NCBI GenBank assembly: GCA_016903675.1
Contig: JADQBA010000002.1
Location: 62,001 to 126,000, forward strand
Direction of reading: 5' to 3'
Length of the DNA: 64,000 nucleotides
Source of the DNA: Stigonema ocellatum SAG 48.90 = DSM 106950
GTDB taxonomy: Bacteria; Cyanobacteriota; Cyanobacteriia; Cyanobacteriales; Nostocaceae
The translations under genes and the position numbers were made by a program. Under the pieces are notes generated by a model. The model ran no database searches. It was not told the DNA's origin and was given only the letters and a program-made list of their open reading frames with translations. Positions 34,007 through 43,906 of this stretch are shown piece by piece. Every line of letters starts with the position of its first letter. Position 1 is the stretch's first letter.

Positions 34007-35479
34007 TTAACGTCCACCTACGGTAATTGAGTCAACTTTAATGTGGGGTTGTCCTACAGTGGTGTAGATACTGCCACTGATGGAGCCGCAGAAACCTGGT
34101 GCTAGTGATAAATCTTGGGAACACATGGAAATTTTGTTCATAATTTCCTTGGCTTCACCGATCAGGATAGCTCCTTTGAGTGGCTTGGTGATTTTGCCAT
34201 TTTCAATCAAATAAGCTTCATCGACACCAAAGTTAAATTGACCTGTGGCACCCACACTACCGCCGCCCATCTTTTTACAGTAAATACCTTTATCAATGGA
34301 GGCAAATAAATCTTCAATGCTGTATTCGCCTGAATCAATGTAGGTATTACGCATCCGGCTAGCAGCAGCAAAGGTATAATTTTGCCGACGTCCACTGCCA
34401 GTTCTAGGGTTTCCTGTGCGCCAAGAACCTGCTCTATCCGCCAAGAAATTTTTCAAAACGCCTTTTTCAATTAAAAGCGTTCTTTGGGCTGGCATACCCT
34501 CGTCGTCCATGTCGATGGTACCGAAGGCATTTTCTGCTCGCCCTTCATCCCAAGCTGTGAGGCTTTCGTGGGCAATTTTTTCGCCTTTTTTGTCAGCAAA
34601 AGGAGAGGTCTTCCGTTCAATTTGGGTGGTTTCCAGCAGGTGTCCGCAGGCTTCATGGAAAATGACTCCACCAAAGTGATTCGCCATGATGATGGGGTAA
34701 GTGCCTGATTCCACATAATCAGCGTACAGCATTTTTCCGGCTGAGTCGGCAATGTTCTCTGCTGCTTCTTGATAATCCCAAGTTGTCAGGAAGTTGGGAT
34801 CGCTGGTGTTACCAGCGCGTTCAGCTATGGAGGCGCGATTTGCCCCGTCAGCACATAGAATGTTAAATCCTACGGACTGGGTGAGGCGAATGTCACGAGC
34901 AAAGGTACCATCACTGGCGGCGACTAACACTTCTTGCCAGTCACGGAAATAGGTAGCGCGGCGGGATTGCACATGTGTGGCTTTTTGCGTAAGTTGGGTG
35001 GTACCTTGGAGGAGAACTTCTCCCATCTCCCGCATAGAGCTACACAGAGGTAGCCACTTATCTTTACCTCTTTTTGTGGCGTAGTCTCTCAGCGGTTCTA
35101 GGTTGATTTCCGGAATGAAAGCGTTGGGAGTGGGAAGTTGCAATCCTAGGATAGAAAGCCCTTTTTCTAAGGCTGCTTTGAGACCTGAAAATGAAAGGTC
35201 GTTGGTGCTGACGTAACAGTCGCCATGCCCTTTAAAGACTCTCACCCCCGCGCCTGTGGAAAGACGCGGTGTAATGCTAGTGATGGCGTCGTCTTCTGCA
35301 AGGCAACTGATGTAGTTGACATGCTCTAAAAAGAATTCGATGAAGTCCGCACCAGCAGCGCGTCCTAGTCCTAGGAGAGTTGCTAGGGGCGCTTCCCAGG
35401 TTTCGTCAAATCGCTCTGGTGTGGAGGAGTATTGCAGGGTTGGGAGTTGTTTAGAAAGAAGTAGAGTACTTGTAAGCAT
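34007..35479 (-). CDS. tldD: TldD metalloprotease subunit
   Basis: The catalytic subunit of the TldD/TldE protease. The zinc motif HEACGH follows FGGVIF, with ETTQIERKTSPFADKKGEKIA behind it. The family blocks GARVFKGHGDCYVSTNDL-like, DMDDEGMPAQRTLLIEKGVLKNFLADR and RMRNTYIDSGEYSIEDLFASIDKGIYCKK are all present. 490 residues is normal. The start at 35479 is an ATG just after a short leader. It is cotranscribed with pmbA. Confidence 0.95.
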   Translation of the reverse strand: MLTSTLLLSKQLPTLQYSSTPERFDETWEAPLATLLGLGRAAGADFIEFFLEHVNYISCLAEDDAITSITPRLSTGAGVRVFKGHGDCYVSTNDLSFSGLKAALEKGLSILGLQLPTPNAFIPEINLEPLRDYATKRGKDKWLPLCSSMREMGEVLLQGTTQLTQKATHVQSRRATYFRDWQEVLVAASDGTFARDIRLTQSVGFNILCADGANRASIAERAGNTSDPNFLTTWDYQEAAENIADSAGKMLYADYVESGTYPIIMANHFGGVIFHEACGHLLETTQIERKTSPFADKKGEKIAHESLTAWDEGRAENAFGTIDMDDEGMPAQRTLLIEKGVLKNFLADRAGSWRTGNPRTGSGRRQNYTFAAASRMRNTYIDSGEYSIEDLFASIDKGIYCKKMGGGSVGATGQFNFGVDEAYLIENGKITKPLKGAILIGEAKEIMNKISMCSQDLSLAPGFCGSISGSIYTTVGQPHIKVDSITVGGR

Positions 35480-35770
35480 GGGTTGCCTCGTCTGCTGGCG
35501 TTATCAGAGTTTTAACTGAAAACTCCTGGTGTGTTTACTCTAGCAAATTTACGCAGGAAGCATTGTTTGAGGAAAGTAGGGTCTAGGCTTTTGATACATT
35601 CTTCCACACTCCGCGTCTCCCATGAGGAGTGTGTCATCTTCCTGTGCTCCCCAATGTGAACATTTGGGAAAATTCTGGAATATCCAAAACCAAGCTTGTA
35701 TCTCAATGTAGGGGCGTATTGCAAGTAGCCCCATTTAAGTACAGTTATGGTCTTCTTCATTTTTTATTTT

Positions 35771-35953
35771 ATGAGACTATCTACAGATGCAAAGGTCAAA
35801 CTTATTTATCCGGGAGCCCCATTCCCCTACATCGCTACTTATAGGGCAATCGAGCTGGATTCGGGGAATCTAATTTTTTTGCTTAACAACGACGAATTAG
35901 AGATTTCACTGAACGATTTTCACCAAGGCAAAGTAAAAATTATTGAGGTATAG
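35771..35953 (+). CDS. Small hypothetical protein
   Basis: A 60-residue frame from the ATG at 35771: KVKLIYPGAPFPYIATYRAIEL, SGNLIFLLNNDELEISLNDF, KVKIIEV. The alternation of strands and turns looks like a small beta-barrel and suggests a real gene. No family recognised. The frame opens 24 bases earlier, but those residues are hydrophobic leader-like. Confidence 0.45.
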   Translation: MRLSTDAKVKLIYPGAPFPYIATYRAIELDSGNLIFLLNNDELEISLNDFHQGKVKIIEV

Positions 35954-35993
35954 GGTTGTGTTAGTGTTTATGGTATAATAAAGTGCGGGATCG

Positions 35994-36143
35994 TCAGCGC
36001 CAGATGATGCGAATCATGGCCATATAGCAGAAGTAGCGTTTGAAAATTGTGGATTGTGTTTCAGTCCGTTCATAGAGTCGTGTTTTGAGTAAGTAGCTTG
36101 AGCAAAAATTTGATACTACTTCAGCTAATATCCACTTATTTTT
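35994..36143 (-). pseudogene. Transposase C-terminal fragment (IS5-like)
   Basis: On the - strand the frame reads LLKTRLYERTETQSTIFKRY and then FCYMAMIRIIWR before its stop. This is the usual end of IS5/IS4-type transposases. The remaining transposase and the inverted repeats are missing. Confidence 0.65.
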
Positions 36144-36255
36144 TCAGTCGGTATCAGAACCTGGTACAGTATTGGCATTGTGTTTTGCATGACATAATCT
36201 CGCTTTGAGAATCCCAAAAACTGAGTTCACTGTTGATAATAAGGGTGGTGGTGTA

Positions 36256-36774
36256 ATGGATATCTTGTTTTTACGTGGTGAAGAGAGTAAAAACATCATC
36301 GGATGTTATGCCAATATCGAAGGTTTGGCGGCGGTTGTGGTGACAGTATTTCAAGATAACAGTAGATATGAAATCATTGATTGCTTATTCCGCCGTCGGC
36401 TTGGGTTAAAGGCATCTGCCGATGATTTGATAGGACTGGCTAACATCCATAAAGTTAAATACTTAATGGGAAACGCGATCGCAGAAACTATTTACCGTGG
36501 CGGAACGCTAGAAAAGAATTACGACATTCCTCTAGATATACAATGGGAAAAAAGCGAAATAAATGTTGAGAAAATGTTATTCTTAACTGAATGTTATCTC
36601 AATGAAGATAGGTTGAAGATAACTCCTGATGTTGAGGATGTCATCGATAGAGAATTACGCTCTTTTGATATGCGGCAATACCTGGAAGATGGTCGAGTAA
36701 GTCACAGACTATTCGCATTTTTTCACGCAATTACCGCTGCCCGTCCTATGACCCCAAAGTGGGCAACTTCCTAG
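36256..36774 (+). CDS. Hypothetical protein
   Basis: 172 residues from the ATG at 36256 (a TTG at 36205 would extend it). The sequence alternates strands and helices: MDILFLRGEESKN, IEGLAAVVVTVFQDNSRYEIIDCLFRRRL, then ADDLIGLANIHKVKYLMGNAI, and an acidic helical C-terminal part. It looks like a true protein, but I recognise no family. It sits beside a transposase remnant, and heptamer repeats start right after its stop, so it may have lost part of its sequence. Confidence 0.5.
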   Translation: MDILFLRGEESKNIIGCYANIEGLAAVVVTVFQDNSRYEIIDCLFRRRLGLKASADDLIGLANIHKVKYLMGNAIAETIYRGGTLEKNYDIPLDIQWEKSEINVEKMLFLTECYLNEDRLKITPDVEDVIDRELRSFDMRQYLEDGRVSHRLFAFFHAITAARPMTPKWATS

Positions 36775-36777
36775 TAA

Positions 36778-37005
<228 letters not shown>

Positions 37006-37329
37006 ACAAAATCCAGATGCTTGACTTTGAGAGTAAAACGTAGTATTACCACCCAATCGCTTCCAATGGCAGGAAAATAAACAAAACTTTATATTGTTGA
37101 AGATTTGGTGAATTTTAGGTTAACATCTCACTGTTGGCAGACGATGTTTGGTAGTTTGCTGAACGTTTCTACTAAACGTAAAGATAACAAAATTGACAAG
37201 CAATTTGCATTCGTCGAAAAACAACTCCTCAATATCCAGGGTCTTGTGTTCTATTTCTGTGCAAGGAGTGGGTACCCTAAAGACAAGAGCAATAGCTTTG
37301 GCAATTAGCTGTTAAGTAACTGGGAAATT

Positions 37330-38259
37330 ATGAGAATATTGGTGACGGGCGGAGCTGGGTTTATTGGTTCACATCTAATCGAGAGACTCATAGCTCAAGA
37401 ACATGAAGTCATTTGTTTGGATAACTTCTACACAGGACACAAACGCAACATCCTCAAGTGGATGGATCATCCTTATTTTGAAATGATCCGCCACGACATC
37501 ACTGAACCAATTCGATTAGAGGTAGATCAAATTTACCATCTGGCTTGTCCTGCTTCCCCAGTGCATTATCAGTACAACCCAGTTAAAACAGTCAAAACTA
37601 GCGTTATGGGGACACTGAATATGCTGGGCTTGGCTAAGCGCGTCAAAGCTCGTGTTTTGTTGGCTTCAACTAGTGAAGTGTATGGCGATCCAGAAGTTCA
37701 TCCCCAAAGCGAAGAATACTGGGGTAACGTCAATCCTATTGGTATAAGGTCATGCTACGACGAAGGTAAACGAATTGCTGAGACGCTAGCATTTGATTAT
37801 TACAGGCAAAATAAAGTCGATATTCGGGTTGCTCGAATTTTTAACACCTACGGACCACGAATGTTAGAAAACGATGGTCGGGTGGTGAGCAACCTTGTAG
37901 TTCAAGCGTTGCGGGGTATTCCCTTAACTGTGTACGGAGATGGTTCACAGACACGTAGTTTTTGCTACGTATCTGACCTAGTAGAAGGACTGATACGACT
38001 GATGAATGGTGAATACATCGGTCCTGTGAATCTGGGTAATCCTGATGAATACACGATTTTGGAGTTGGCGCAAAATGTGCAAAATCTGGTAAATCCCGAT
38101 GCACAAATCAAATTTGAGCCATTACCCTCTGACGATCCCCGTCGCCGTCGTCCCGATATTACAAAAGCAAAAACTTGGTTAAACTGGGAACCAACCGTTC
38201 CATTGCAACAGGGGTTAAAACTGACTGTAGAAGATTTCCGCGCTCGGATACAAAAGTAG
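37330..38259 (+). CDS. UDP-glucuronate decarboxylase (UDP-xylose synthase)
   Basis: A short-chain dehydrogenase-type enzyme that converts UDP-glucuronate to UDP-xylose. GGAGFIGSHL (7-16) binds NAD; TSE (114-116) and YDEGK (143-147) supply the catalytic Thr/Ser, Glu, Tyr and Lys; RIFNTYGPRM and GDGSQTRSFCYV are the UXS signatures, and DDPRRRRPDI closes it. At 309 residues it is a soluble form without membrane anchor. The next gene makes its substrate. UDP-xylose would serve exopolysaccharide or glycan synthesis. Confidence 0.94.
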   Translation: MRILVTGGAGFIGSHLIERLIAQEHEVICLDNFYTGHKRNILKWMDHPYFEMIRHDITEPIRLEVDQIYHLACPASPVHYQYNPVKTVKTSVMGTLNMLGLAKRVKARVLLASTSEVYGDPEVHPQSEEYWGNVNPIGIRSCYDEGKRIAETLAFDYYRQNKVDIRVARIFNTYGPRMLENDGRVVSNLVVQALRGIPLTVYGDGSQTRSFCYVSDLVEGLIRLMNGEYIGPVNLGNPDEYTILELAQNVQNLVNPDAQIKFEPLPSDDPRRRRPDITKAKTWLNWEPTVPLQQGLKLTVEDFRARIQK

Positions 38260-38340
38260 GTAGTAGGTAGTAGAACAAATAACTACTAACCGCTAAGAAC
38301 TATCCTTGACTAGCCCCAAAAAAACAAGGAATTAAACAAA

Positions 38341-39732
38341 ATGCGTGTTTGCGTCATTGGTACTGGTTACGTTGGTTTGGTGACAGGCGCTTGCTTGGCT
38401 CATATCGGGCACGATGTGATTTGTGTAGACAATAACGAAGAAAAAGTCAAGCTCATGAAGTCTGGGCAGTCACCCATTTTCGAGCCGGGACTCTCAGACA
38501 TTATGCACTCTGCCATTAATAATGGGAAAATTCAGTTTACCACTGATATCGGCGGTGGAGTTGCCCACGGTGAAATTTTGTTCATTGCAGTGGGAACGCC
38601 ACCTTTGCCCACAGGTGAGAGTGATACTCGTTATGTCGAAGCAGTAGCCCGGAGCATTGGTACTTATTTAGACGATGGATATAAGGTGATCGTCAACAAA
38701 TCTACAGTGCCAATAGGCTCAGGTGACTGGGTGCGCATGATTGTCCTCGATGGTATTGCCGAACGTCAGAAAATGCTGGTACCCGCAGGTGCAGTGCCAA
38801 GTGATGAAAATTTGCCAGAAATTGCAGCTAAGTTTGATGTCGTGAGCAATCCAGAGTTTTTGCGAGAGGGTTCGGCAGTACACGACACCTTTAACCCAGA
38901 TCGCATTGTGCTAGGGGGCAATAGTCCCAAAGCGATCGCGATGATGGAAGAATTGTATGCCCCAATTGTCGAGCGCAAGTACGCAACAGACCCCTCCTTA
39001 CCGCCAGTGCCAGTACTAGTGACAGACCTGAGTTCTGCGGAGATGATCAAATACGCCGCTAATGCGTTTTTGGCAACAAAGATTAGTTTTATTAACGAAG
39101 TTGCTAATATTTGCGATCGCGTCGGTGCTGACGTTACTCAAGTCGCAAAAGGTATCGGTTTAGACAGTCGCATAGGTAACAAATTCTTAAATGCCGGCAT
39201 CGGTTGGGGAGGTTCTTGCTTCCCCAAAGACGTTGCCGCACTCATTCACACCGCTGATGACTACGGTTACGAAGCCCAGCTACTCAAATCTGCTGTGAGT
39301 GTCAACGAACGCCAACGCCTGATTGCCGTTGAAAAACTCCAGCAAGTCCTAAAAATCCTCAAAGGCAAAACTGTAGGATTGCTTGGTTTAACCTTCAAGC
39401 CTGATACTGATGATCTGCGCGACGCACCAGCCCTCAATCTAATTGAACAGCTCAACCGACTGGGAGCTAAAGTTAAAGCATACGATCCCATAGTTTCCCA
39501 AACAGGTATGCGTCATGGACTATCCGGTGTGCTAGTGGAAACTGATGCTGAACGACTGGCTGACGGCTGCGATGCATTGGTACTCGTAACCGAATGGCAA
39601 CAGTTCAACAATTTGGACTACACCAAAATGGCAAAGTTGATGGACCACCCAGTCATAATTGACGGTCGCAACTTCCTTGATCCCGAAAAAATGGTACGGG
39701 CGGGCTTCCAATATGTAGGTGTTGGACGATAA
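38341..39732 (+). CDS. ugd: UDP-glucose 6-dehydrogenase
   Basis: Oxidises UDP-glucose to UDP-glucuronate in two NAD-dependent steps. The Rossmann motif GTGYVGLVTGACLA (7-20), the AVGTPP loop (83-88), STVPIGSG, EFLREGSAV and the catalytic Cys293 in GWGGSCFPKD are all present. The C-terminal domain binds the sugar nucleotide (LTFKPDTDDLRDAPAL). It is 80 bases behind the UXS gene on the same strand, so the pair should deliver UDP-xylose. Confidence 0.96.
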   Translation: MRVCVIGTGYVGLVTGACLAHIGHDVICVDNNEEKVKLMKSGQSPIFEPGLSDIMHSAINNGKIQFTTDIGGGVAHGEILFIAVGTPPLPTGESDTRYVEAVARSIGTYLDDGYKVIVNKSTVPIGSGDWVRMIVLDGIAERQKMLVPAGAVPSDENLPEIAAKFDVVSNPEFLREGSAVHDTFNPDRIVLGGNSPKAIAMMEELYAPIVERKYATDPSLPPVPVLVTDLSSAEMIKYAANAFLATKISFINEVANICDRVGADVTQVAKGIGLDSRIGNKFLNAGIGWGGSCFPKDVAALIHTADDYGYEAQLLKSAVSVNERQRLIAVEKLQQVLKILKGKTVGLLGLTFKPDTDDLRDAPALNLIEQLNRLGAKVKAYDPIVSQTGMRHGLSGVLVETDAERLADGCDALVLVTEWQQFNNLDYTKMAKLMDHPVIIDGRNFLDPEKMVRAGFQYVGVGR

Positions 39733-39737
39733 AAAGT

Positions 39738-39848
39738 GAGGAGTGAGGAGTGAGGAGTTATGAATTATGAATGATGAATTAATTCCTGACTCCCCACTCC
39801 CCACTCCCCACTCCCCACTCCCCACTCCCCATTCCTAACTCCTAACTC
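39738..39848. repeat. Paired inverted heptamer arrays
   Basis: GTGAGGA units (about 39738-39760) face a run of CTCCCCA units (39789-39833). The latter reaches the 3' end of the following - strand permease gene. Confidence 0.8.
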
Positions 39849-41121
39849 TTTGGACAGCCGTGTGCCAAATCAGCCCAGCAACAATCAGTGCTAGACCAAC
39901 TTGCCAAATGAGCCGTTCTACCCAAAAAGCAAGAAACAAACAGGCGGCCAAACCAAACAACGCCAGCCATTTGGGATAAAGCCGTTCATGAGATGGTAAA
40001 CAAAACGCAGCCAAGTTAGTAATTGCGTAATAAATCAAAACAGTAAAAGCACTGAATGACCAAGTGGTTTTGACATTACCAATCAAAACTAAAAGAGCGA
40101 TCGCCATGCCAACAGCAATAGTAGCAGCCACTGGCGTCGTTCCTGATTGATTCAACCCGGCAAAAATCCTCGGCATATCCCGTCGTCGTCCCATAGCTAG
40201 CAATACGCGGGATAAGCCCAAAATCAAGTTGAGCAGTACACCCAGCATAGCGGCGATCGCACCAATTGCTAATATTTGCGATCCCCCCGAAATGCCGAAG
40301 TAGCGGACTACAACCTCTAAAGGTGCAGCCTGTCCTAGTTTTGCCGACTTGCCAAGAACTGAGGCCCCTACTGCTCCCACAGCGACCACCGCTACCGCTG
40401 TATAAAGCAACATTGTCACTACCATAGTGACAATTATCGCTCTCGGGATAGTTCGGCGCGGTTCCTTCGCTTCCTCACCCAAAGTAGCAATACGACCATA
40501 ACCAGTATAGGCCACAAACATCAAAGCACTGGCATGGAGTACTGTCCCCATAGAGCCTGTAAAAAAAGGTGTGAAATGTTCAACACCAGATGTCAAAACT
40601 TTGGGTGTTCCGGCAGCAATAAAAAAAACCAAAGACAGCAGTGAGATAGATACAATCGCAATATTGGCGACATTAGAGCGACGAATCCCACTCAAAACAA
40701 TTGCGGTGAAGACAACCACAGCTGCTAACGCCAAGGGAATGAGCAGACCGAAGCTCAAACCTGTAGCATTCAGTAAGTAACCAGCAAAACCCAAAGCAGC
40801 GGTAGCAGCCGAGGCTGTTTTAGCCAACAAAAACATCCATCCTGCTGTAAACCCAAGCCATGAATTCAGATATTTGTAACCATACTCGTAAGAACCACCA
40901 CTCACAGGATGATTGGCAGCTAATTGAGCGCTGTTGAGTCCATTGCAGGTAGCCACCAACGCCCCAACGATGACAGCCAGGACCACAGATGTACCTGCGA
41001 TCCCAGCAGCAATACCGATACTGACAAACACACCAGTACCGATAATCGAACCCAGTCCCATCACAGTTGCACCCACAACCCCCAACTCGCGTTGCAACTG
41101 CGGTGATGAAGTTCTTGACAC
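39835..41121 (-). CDS. APC-superfamily amino acid permease
   Basis: 428 residues, about twelve membrane segments. VVGATVMGLGSIIGTGVFVSIGIAAG at the N-terminus is the classical APC start with the backbone ligand-binding GS(I/A)IGTG turn. GYGRIATLGEEAKEPRRTIPRAI is the conserved cytoplasmic segment. Amino acid or cationic amino acid transport is likely; substrate unknown. It is only distantly similar to the permease at 25159-26631. Confidence 0.88.
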   Translation of the reverse strand: MSRTSSPQLQRELGVVGATVMGLGSIIGTGVFVSIGIAAGIAGTSVVLAVIVGALVATCNGLNSAQLAANHPVSGGSYEYGYKYLNSWLGFTAGWMFLLAKTASAATAALGFAGYLLNATGLSFGLLIPLALAAVVVFTAIVLSGIRRSNVANIAIVSISLLSLVFFIAAGTPKVLTSGVEHFTPFFTGSMGTVLHASALMFVAYTGYGRIATLGEEAKEPRRTIPRAIIVTMVVTMLLYTAVAVVAVGAVGASVLGKSAKLGQAAPLEVVVRYFGISGGSQILAIGAIAAMLGVLLNLILGLSRVLLAMGRRRDMPRIFAGLNQSGTTPVAATIAVGMAIALLVLIGNVKTTWSFSAFTVLIYYAITNLAAFCLPSHERLYPKWLALFGLAACLFLAFWVERLIWQVGLALIVAGLIWHTAVQRVRS

Positions 41122-41190
41122 AACACGTCTCCTTGCAGATGACAGCCCTGCTCAAAATTCTACAGTTATACCAGCGTTTGTATTACTTCT

Positions 41191-41220
41191 TTCTTGGCGC
41201 TCTTGGCGTCTTGGCGGTTC
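41191..41220. repeat. 30-base dispersed repeat, copy 1
   Basis: TTCTTGGCGCTCTTGGCGTC continuing to TTGGCGGTTC is present as an exact inverted copy at 57567-57596. Further short repeats fill 41122-41407: a GGTGGGCA-type palindrome (41237-41255) and a CGCGAAGGCGCGAAG-type block. Confidence 0.8.
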
Positions 41221-41407
41221 GTTAAAGCTATTTCGTAGGTGGGCAATGCCCACCTATCCGTGTCAAGGTGTAAGTACAAAGATGTGAGTATTCTTTTCCT
41301 GTGGTCGCCGCGCAAGGGACGCGTTCTTTGTGTCTTCGTGGTTCAAAAATATTTTTAAACCGCGAAGGCGCGAAGAACACGAAGGTAAAATATCAAAAAT
41401 TTAGAAA

Positions 41408-42202
41408 CTAAGGATTTCTTGGAATACGTTCAATCTCGGCATAGCCACTAAAAATCATCCGTTGTCCCTCAATTTCTAAACGGTTGAGCCGCATTTTCAC
41501 CCCATCGAGGTCAAAGCGATCCAAATCGACCATATTATCCAAAATTTCTACTAGTGCTAGACTCAAGCTTTGAGAGACATCCCGTTGCGCTTCTGGGACT
41601 TGGTCAAGTTCAATCTCAGGGTCTTTGAACGAAATACGCCGCCGGCGTTCAATGGCTACTGCTAGGGTCATTTTCAGCGGTACAAGTTTGCCGTTGTTTA
41701 AATCTGCTTTTGCCGCAATCCGCAGTCGATTTTTGGGCAATAGCTGCGCTTGGACTTCGGTAAAGGAGACTGGTTTACCACCAGATAATGCTGTCAGTGC
41801 TGGTATGGTGAGGTTTTCCAGGCGCTTTGTTACTAATTCTGCTTTGAAGGAGTCATTTATGCCTGCTTCTGATAAAACCACGTGGGCGATGGCTTGGGTT
41901 GGTTGCTTAAGACGGAGTTTGCCGCTTAAAACAGAACTAAAATCAATGGCAACGGCATCGGTTTCTATAGAGATTTCCTCGGCGGCAAAATCTTTACGGA
42001 TAACCAAGCCACGTCCATTCATTTTGAAACTATCGATGCTGCCCTGTAAGAGTTTGCTAGAGGGATAGCAGCGAACAGAGACTTCCACAGACTCGCTTTT
42101 GGTGAACATGTGGCGAATCGTTTGGCTAGCAACGGTATTGAGCATTTGCTCTCCCCAGTCCGTGCCTTTGGGATCTGTTAAACCAGTAAGTCCGCCTAAC
42201 AT
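41408..42202 (-). CDS. DUF2993 (LmeA-family) protein
   Basis: 264 residues. VEVSVRCYPSSKLLQGSIDSF-like N-terminal strands, the repeated beta-hairpins through the middle, and the LRIAAKADLNNG part fit DUF2993, a fold that binds phospholipids in actinobacterial LmeA. There is no signal peptide in this version, which is usual for the cyanobacterial paralogues. Role unknown. Confidence 0.82.
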   Translation of the reverse strand: MLGGLTGLTDPKGTDWGEQMLNTVASQTIRHMFTKSESVEVSVRCYPSSKLLQGSIDSFKMNGRGLVIRKDFAAEEISIETDAVAIDFSSVLSGKLRLKQPTQAIAHVVLSEAGINDSFKAELVTKRLENLTIPALTALSGGKPVSFTEVQAQLLPKNRLRIAAKADLNNGKLVPLKMTLAVAIERRRRISFKDPEIELDQVPEAQRDVSQSLSLALVEILDNMVDLDRFDLDGVKMRLNRLEIEGQRMIFSGYAEIERIPRNP

Positions 42203-42317
42203 TATCAGTTTAGGTTTATAGAAGTTATTTGTACTCTTGTAACAAATTGTGAATAAGTTGGCAACCCTCTGGCGATTGATTGTGCTTATGATTAGCCTTG
42301 GAATAGCTGATGATGGT

Positions 42318-42503
42318 GGGGAATGGGGAGTGGGGAATGGGGAATGGGGAATGGGGAGTGGGGAGTGGGGAATGGGGAATGGGGAATGGGGAGTGGGTTT
42401 AGTTTACAATGGAAAAATTATGGAATTCGTATTAACCCCGAACATCTTTTGGAGCATTTTCCCTGTCCCACTCCCTACTCCCCACTCCCCACTCCCCTAC
42501 TAG
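42318..42503. repeat. Paired inverted heptamer arrays
   Basis: A long GGGGAATGGGGAGT run (42318-42396) faces a shorter CTCCCCA run (42470-42503). Reading frames across it are translated repeat. It fills most of the 42203-42541 gap. Confidence 0.88.
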
Positions 42504-42541
42504 GTTACTAGTTTATGAGCAGCCGATGGTAGAATTGATAG

Positions 42542-42970
42542 ATGGAACGCTTAGAATCCCTCAAGGCTGGTGTGCTAGCAGCTTTGTGCCTTGCTTTAGC
42601 TTTCATCATCACGACTTTGGTGAATAGCCTTGTACTGACAAAGTATTTTGCGGCACTCAGCAATTGGCACATCGATATACTGAATTGGCATTGGTTAGTG
42701 AGTGGTGCCATCGCCTGTTTCTCTGGCTTGCTTTTTGGTGTCACCTACCGCTATATCATCCGGGAAGATAAAAATCCACAACTAAAAGCAGGCGCAGTAC
42801 TTGGTTTTGGTTTGGTTCGAGGACTAGCCCAAGTGGATGTTGGGCTTTCTTGTGGTAGCACTCTTTTGCCTTTTGTTGTGCTGGGTTTGGAGGGTATTTT
42901 GTGGTTTGGGTTAGCTGCGATCGCTCTTGATATCGCTCTGCAAATCGATTGGATCAAACGTTTTCAATAA
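42542..42970 (+). CDS. Conserved membrane protein, unknown function
   Basis: 142 residues with four hydrophobic helices (about 8-30, 48-68, 82-98, 110-132). The loop after the second helix contains TYRYIIREDKNPQLKAGAV. It looks like a cyanobacterial membrane family without known role. The ATG at 42542 is 30 bases behind the repeat array. Confidence 0.7.
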   Translation: MERLESLKAGVLAALCLALAFIITTLVNSLVLTKYFAALSNWHIDILNWHWLVSGAIACFSGLLFGVTYRYIIREDKNPQLKAGAVLGFGLVRGLAQVDVGLSCGSTLLPFVVLGLEGILWFGLAAIALDIALQIDWIKRFQ

Positions 42971-43003
42971 AGGTTTTGCTCGGGTCAGTCTCAGCAAAAC
43001 GCT

Positions 43004-43417
43004 TTACAAAATATAGGTGACAGGATAGTCAGGATGTGCCGGATTTGGAATTAACCGCTGGTTTTTACAATCCACGAGCAAATCCAACTTCTCCAAAACA
43101 ACTTGACCGATTAGCACTATATCACCCGTTACTAGAGCATCTTCAGTGGTCTGGCGACCTTCAAACTCAATAAGCACAGCTTCAGTAACGCCCACTAATC
43201 CCTCACGTCCATCAGCATACTTGGCTTTCTGTTGACCTCGAATCCGCAAGCCCAGTTTCTCTACTATCTCTTGTGGAATCACCAAGTATGTAGCACCAGT
43301 ATCAACAAGAGCATTAGTTTCAATCTCACGCAGTAGATAAGGCGCAAGCATTCCCCTACTCACTAACGCCTCATCTATAGCATTAGTCAGTTTTACTTTT
43401 GTATAAACTGCTCCCAT
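43004..43417 (-). CDS. Retropepsin-like aspartic protease domain protein
   Basis: 137 residues from the ATG at 43417 (MGAVYTKVKL). ALVDTGATYLVIP carries the active-site DTGA. The pattern of strands before and after it and VLIGQVVLEKLDLLVD near the end match the small clan AA aspartic proteases of cyanobacteria. The frame opens 19 codons upstream, but the added residues look like leader. Whether these single-domain proteins cleave anything is unknown. Confidence 0.8.
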   Translation of the reverse strand: MGAVYTKVKLTNAIDEALVSRGMLAPYLLREIETNALVDTGATYLVIPQEIVEKLGLRIRGQQKAKYADGREGLVGVTEAVLIEFEGRQTTEDALVTGDIVLIGQVVLEKLDLLVDCKNQRLIPNPAHPDYPVTYIL

Positions 43418-43572
43418 TAATTTTGATGATACATAATTTCTACTCCAATTATAGCGATTATTTAGTGAGTCCACTTGTCGATGTCCTCCGCAAGATGTTA
43501 TTTTCGTTACTCAATAATACCTTGAACTGAATACGGAGAAACTAGGTTTGTGGGAATTGCGAAGCTCAAAAA

Positions 43573-43653
43573 TTAAAAAGGTATTGCTTGAGTGTGGTGC
43601 GGATCACTTCGATTTGCCAAAGCCAACCAAAAGCCTGTATCAACGATTACCAT
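43573..43653 (-). pseudogene. Truncated PIN-domain (VapC-like) toxin
   Basis: The frame reads MVIVDTGFWLALANRSDPHH and stops six codons later (AIPF). VIVDTGFWLAL is the start of a PIN domain with its first catalytic aspartate. The remaining three quarters of the domain are missing, so it cannot be an RNase. Its ATG lies inside the 3' end of the antitoxin gene, the usual coupled arrangement. Confidence 0.7.
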
Positions 43654-43906
43654 ACTTGGCTTTCAACGCATCTTTCAAAACTGACTTGTAGTTGACAGAT
43701 AGATTGGGATCTGCTTCAGCACAACCGACAAAGCCACTTTCTGTCAGAGCTAAAAGTGGGTCTAGTGAGTTCTGCTGAAGTTGCTGGTAGTACAAATCAA
43801 TGGCAGACTTGATCACATCCGTTACTCCCTGATTGGTCTGCTGTTGAATATAGGCTATCTTATTTGTATATTCTTCATCTAATCGAGCATTAATTTGTAT
43901 TACCAT
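43640..43906 (-). CDS. Ribbon-helix-helix antitoxin-like protein
   Basis: 88 residues. The N-terminal VIQINARLDEEYTNKIAYIQQQ followed by GVTDVIKSAIDLYYQQL is a typical MetJ/Arc fold with DNA-binding strand. The C-terminal half is extended and acidic enough to bind a toxin. The partner toxin gene behind it is truncated, so this is an orphaned antitoxin. Confidence 0.75.
   Translation of the reverse strand: MVIQINARLDEEYTNKIAYIQQQTNQGVTDVIKSAIDLYYQQLQQNSLDPLLALTESGFVGCAEADPNLSVNYKSVLKDALKAKYGNR

Noticed and set aside
35512..35760. Open frames upstream of tldD
   Set aside because: They overlap each other in several frames without any consistent coding signal.
37105..37308. Open frame before the UXS gene
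   Set aside because: It uses an alternative start, has no ribosome-binding site and no recognisable protein pattern; it is more likely leader and promoter sequence.
42249..42511. Two overlapping open frames on the + strand
   Set aside because: Both are Gly/Trp/Glu- and Pro-rich translations of the heptamer array.
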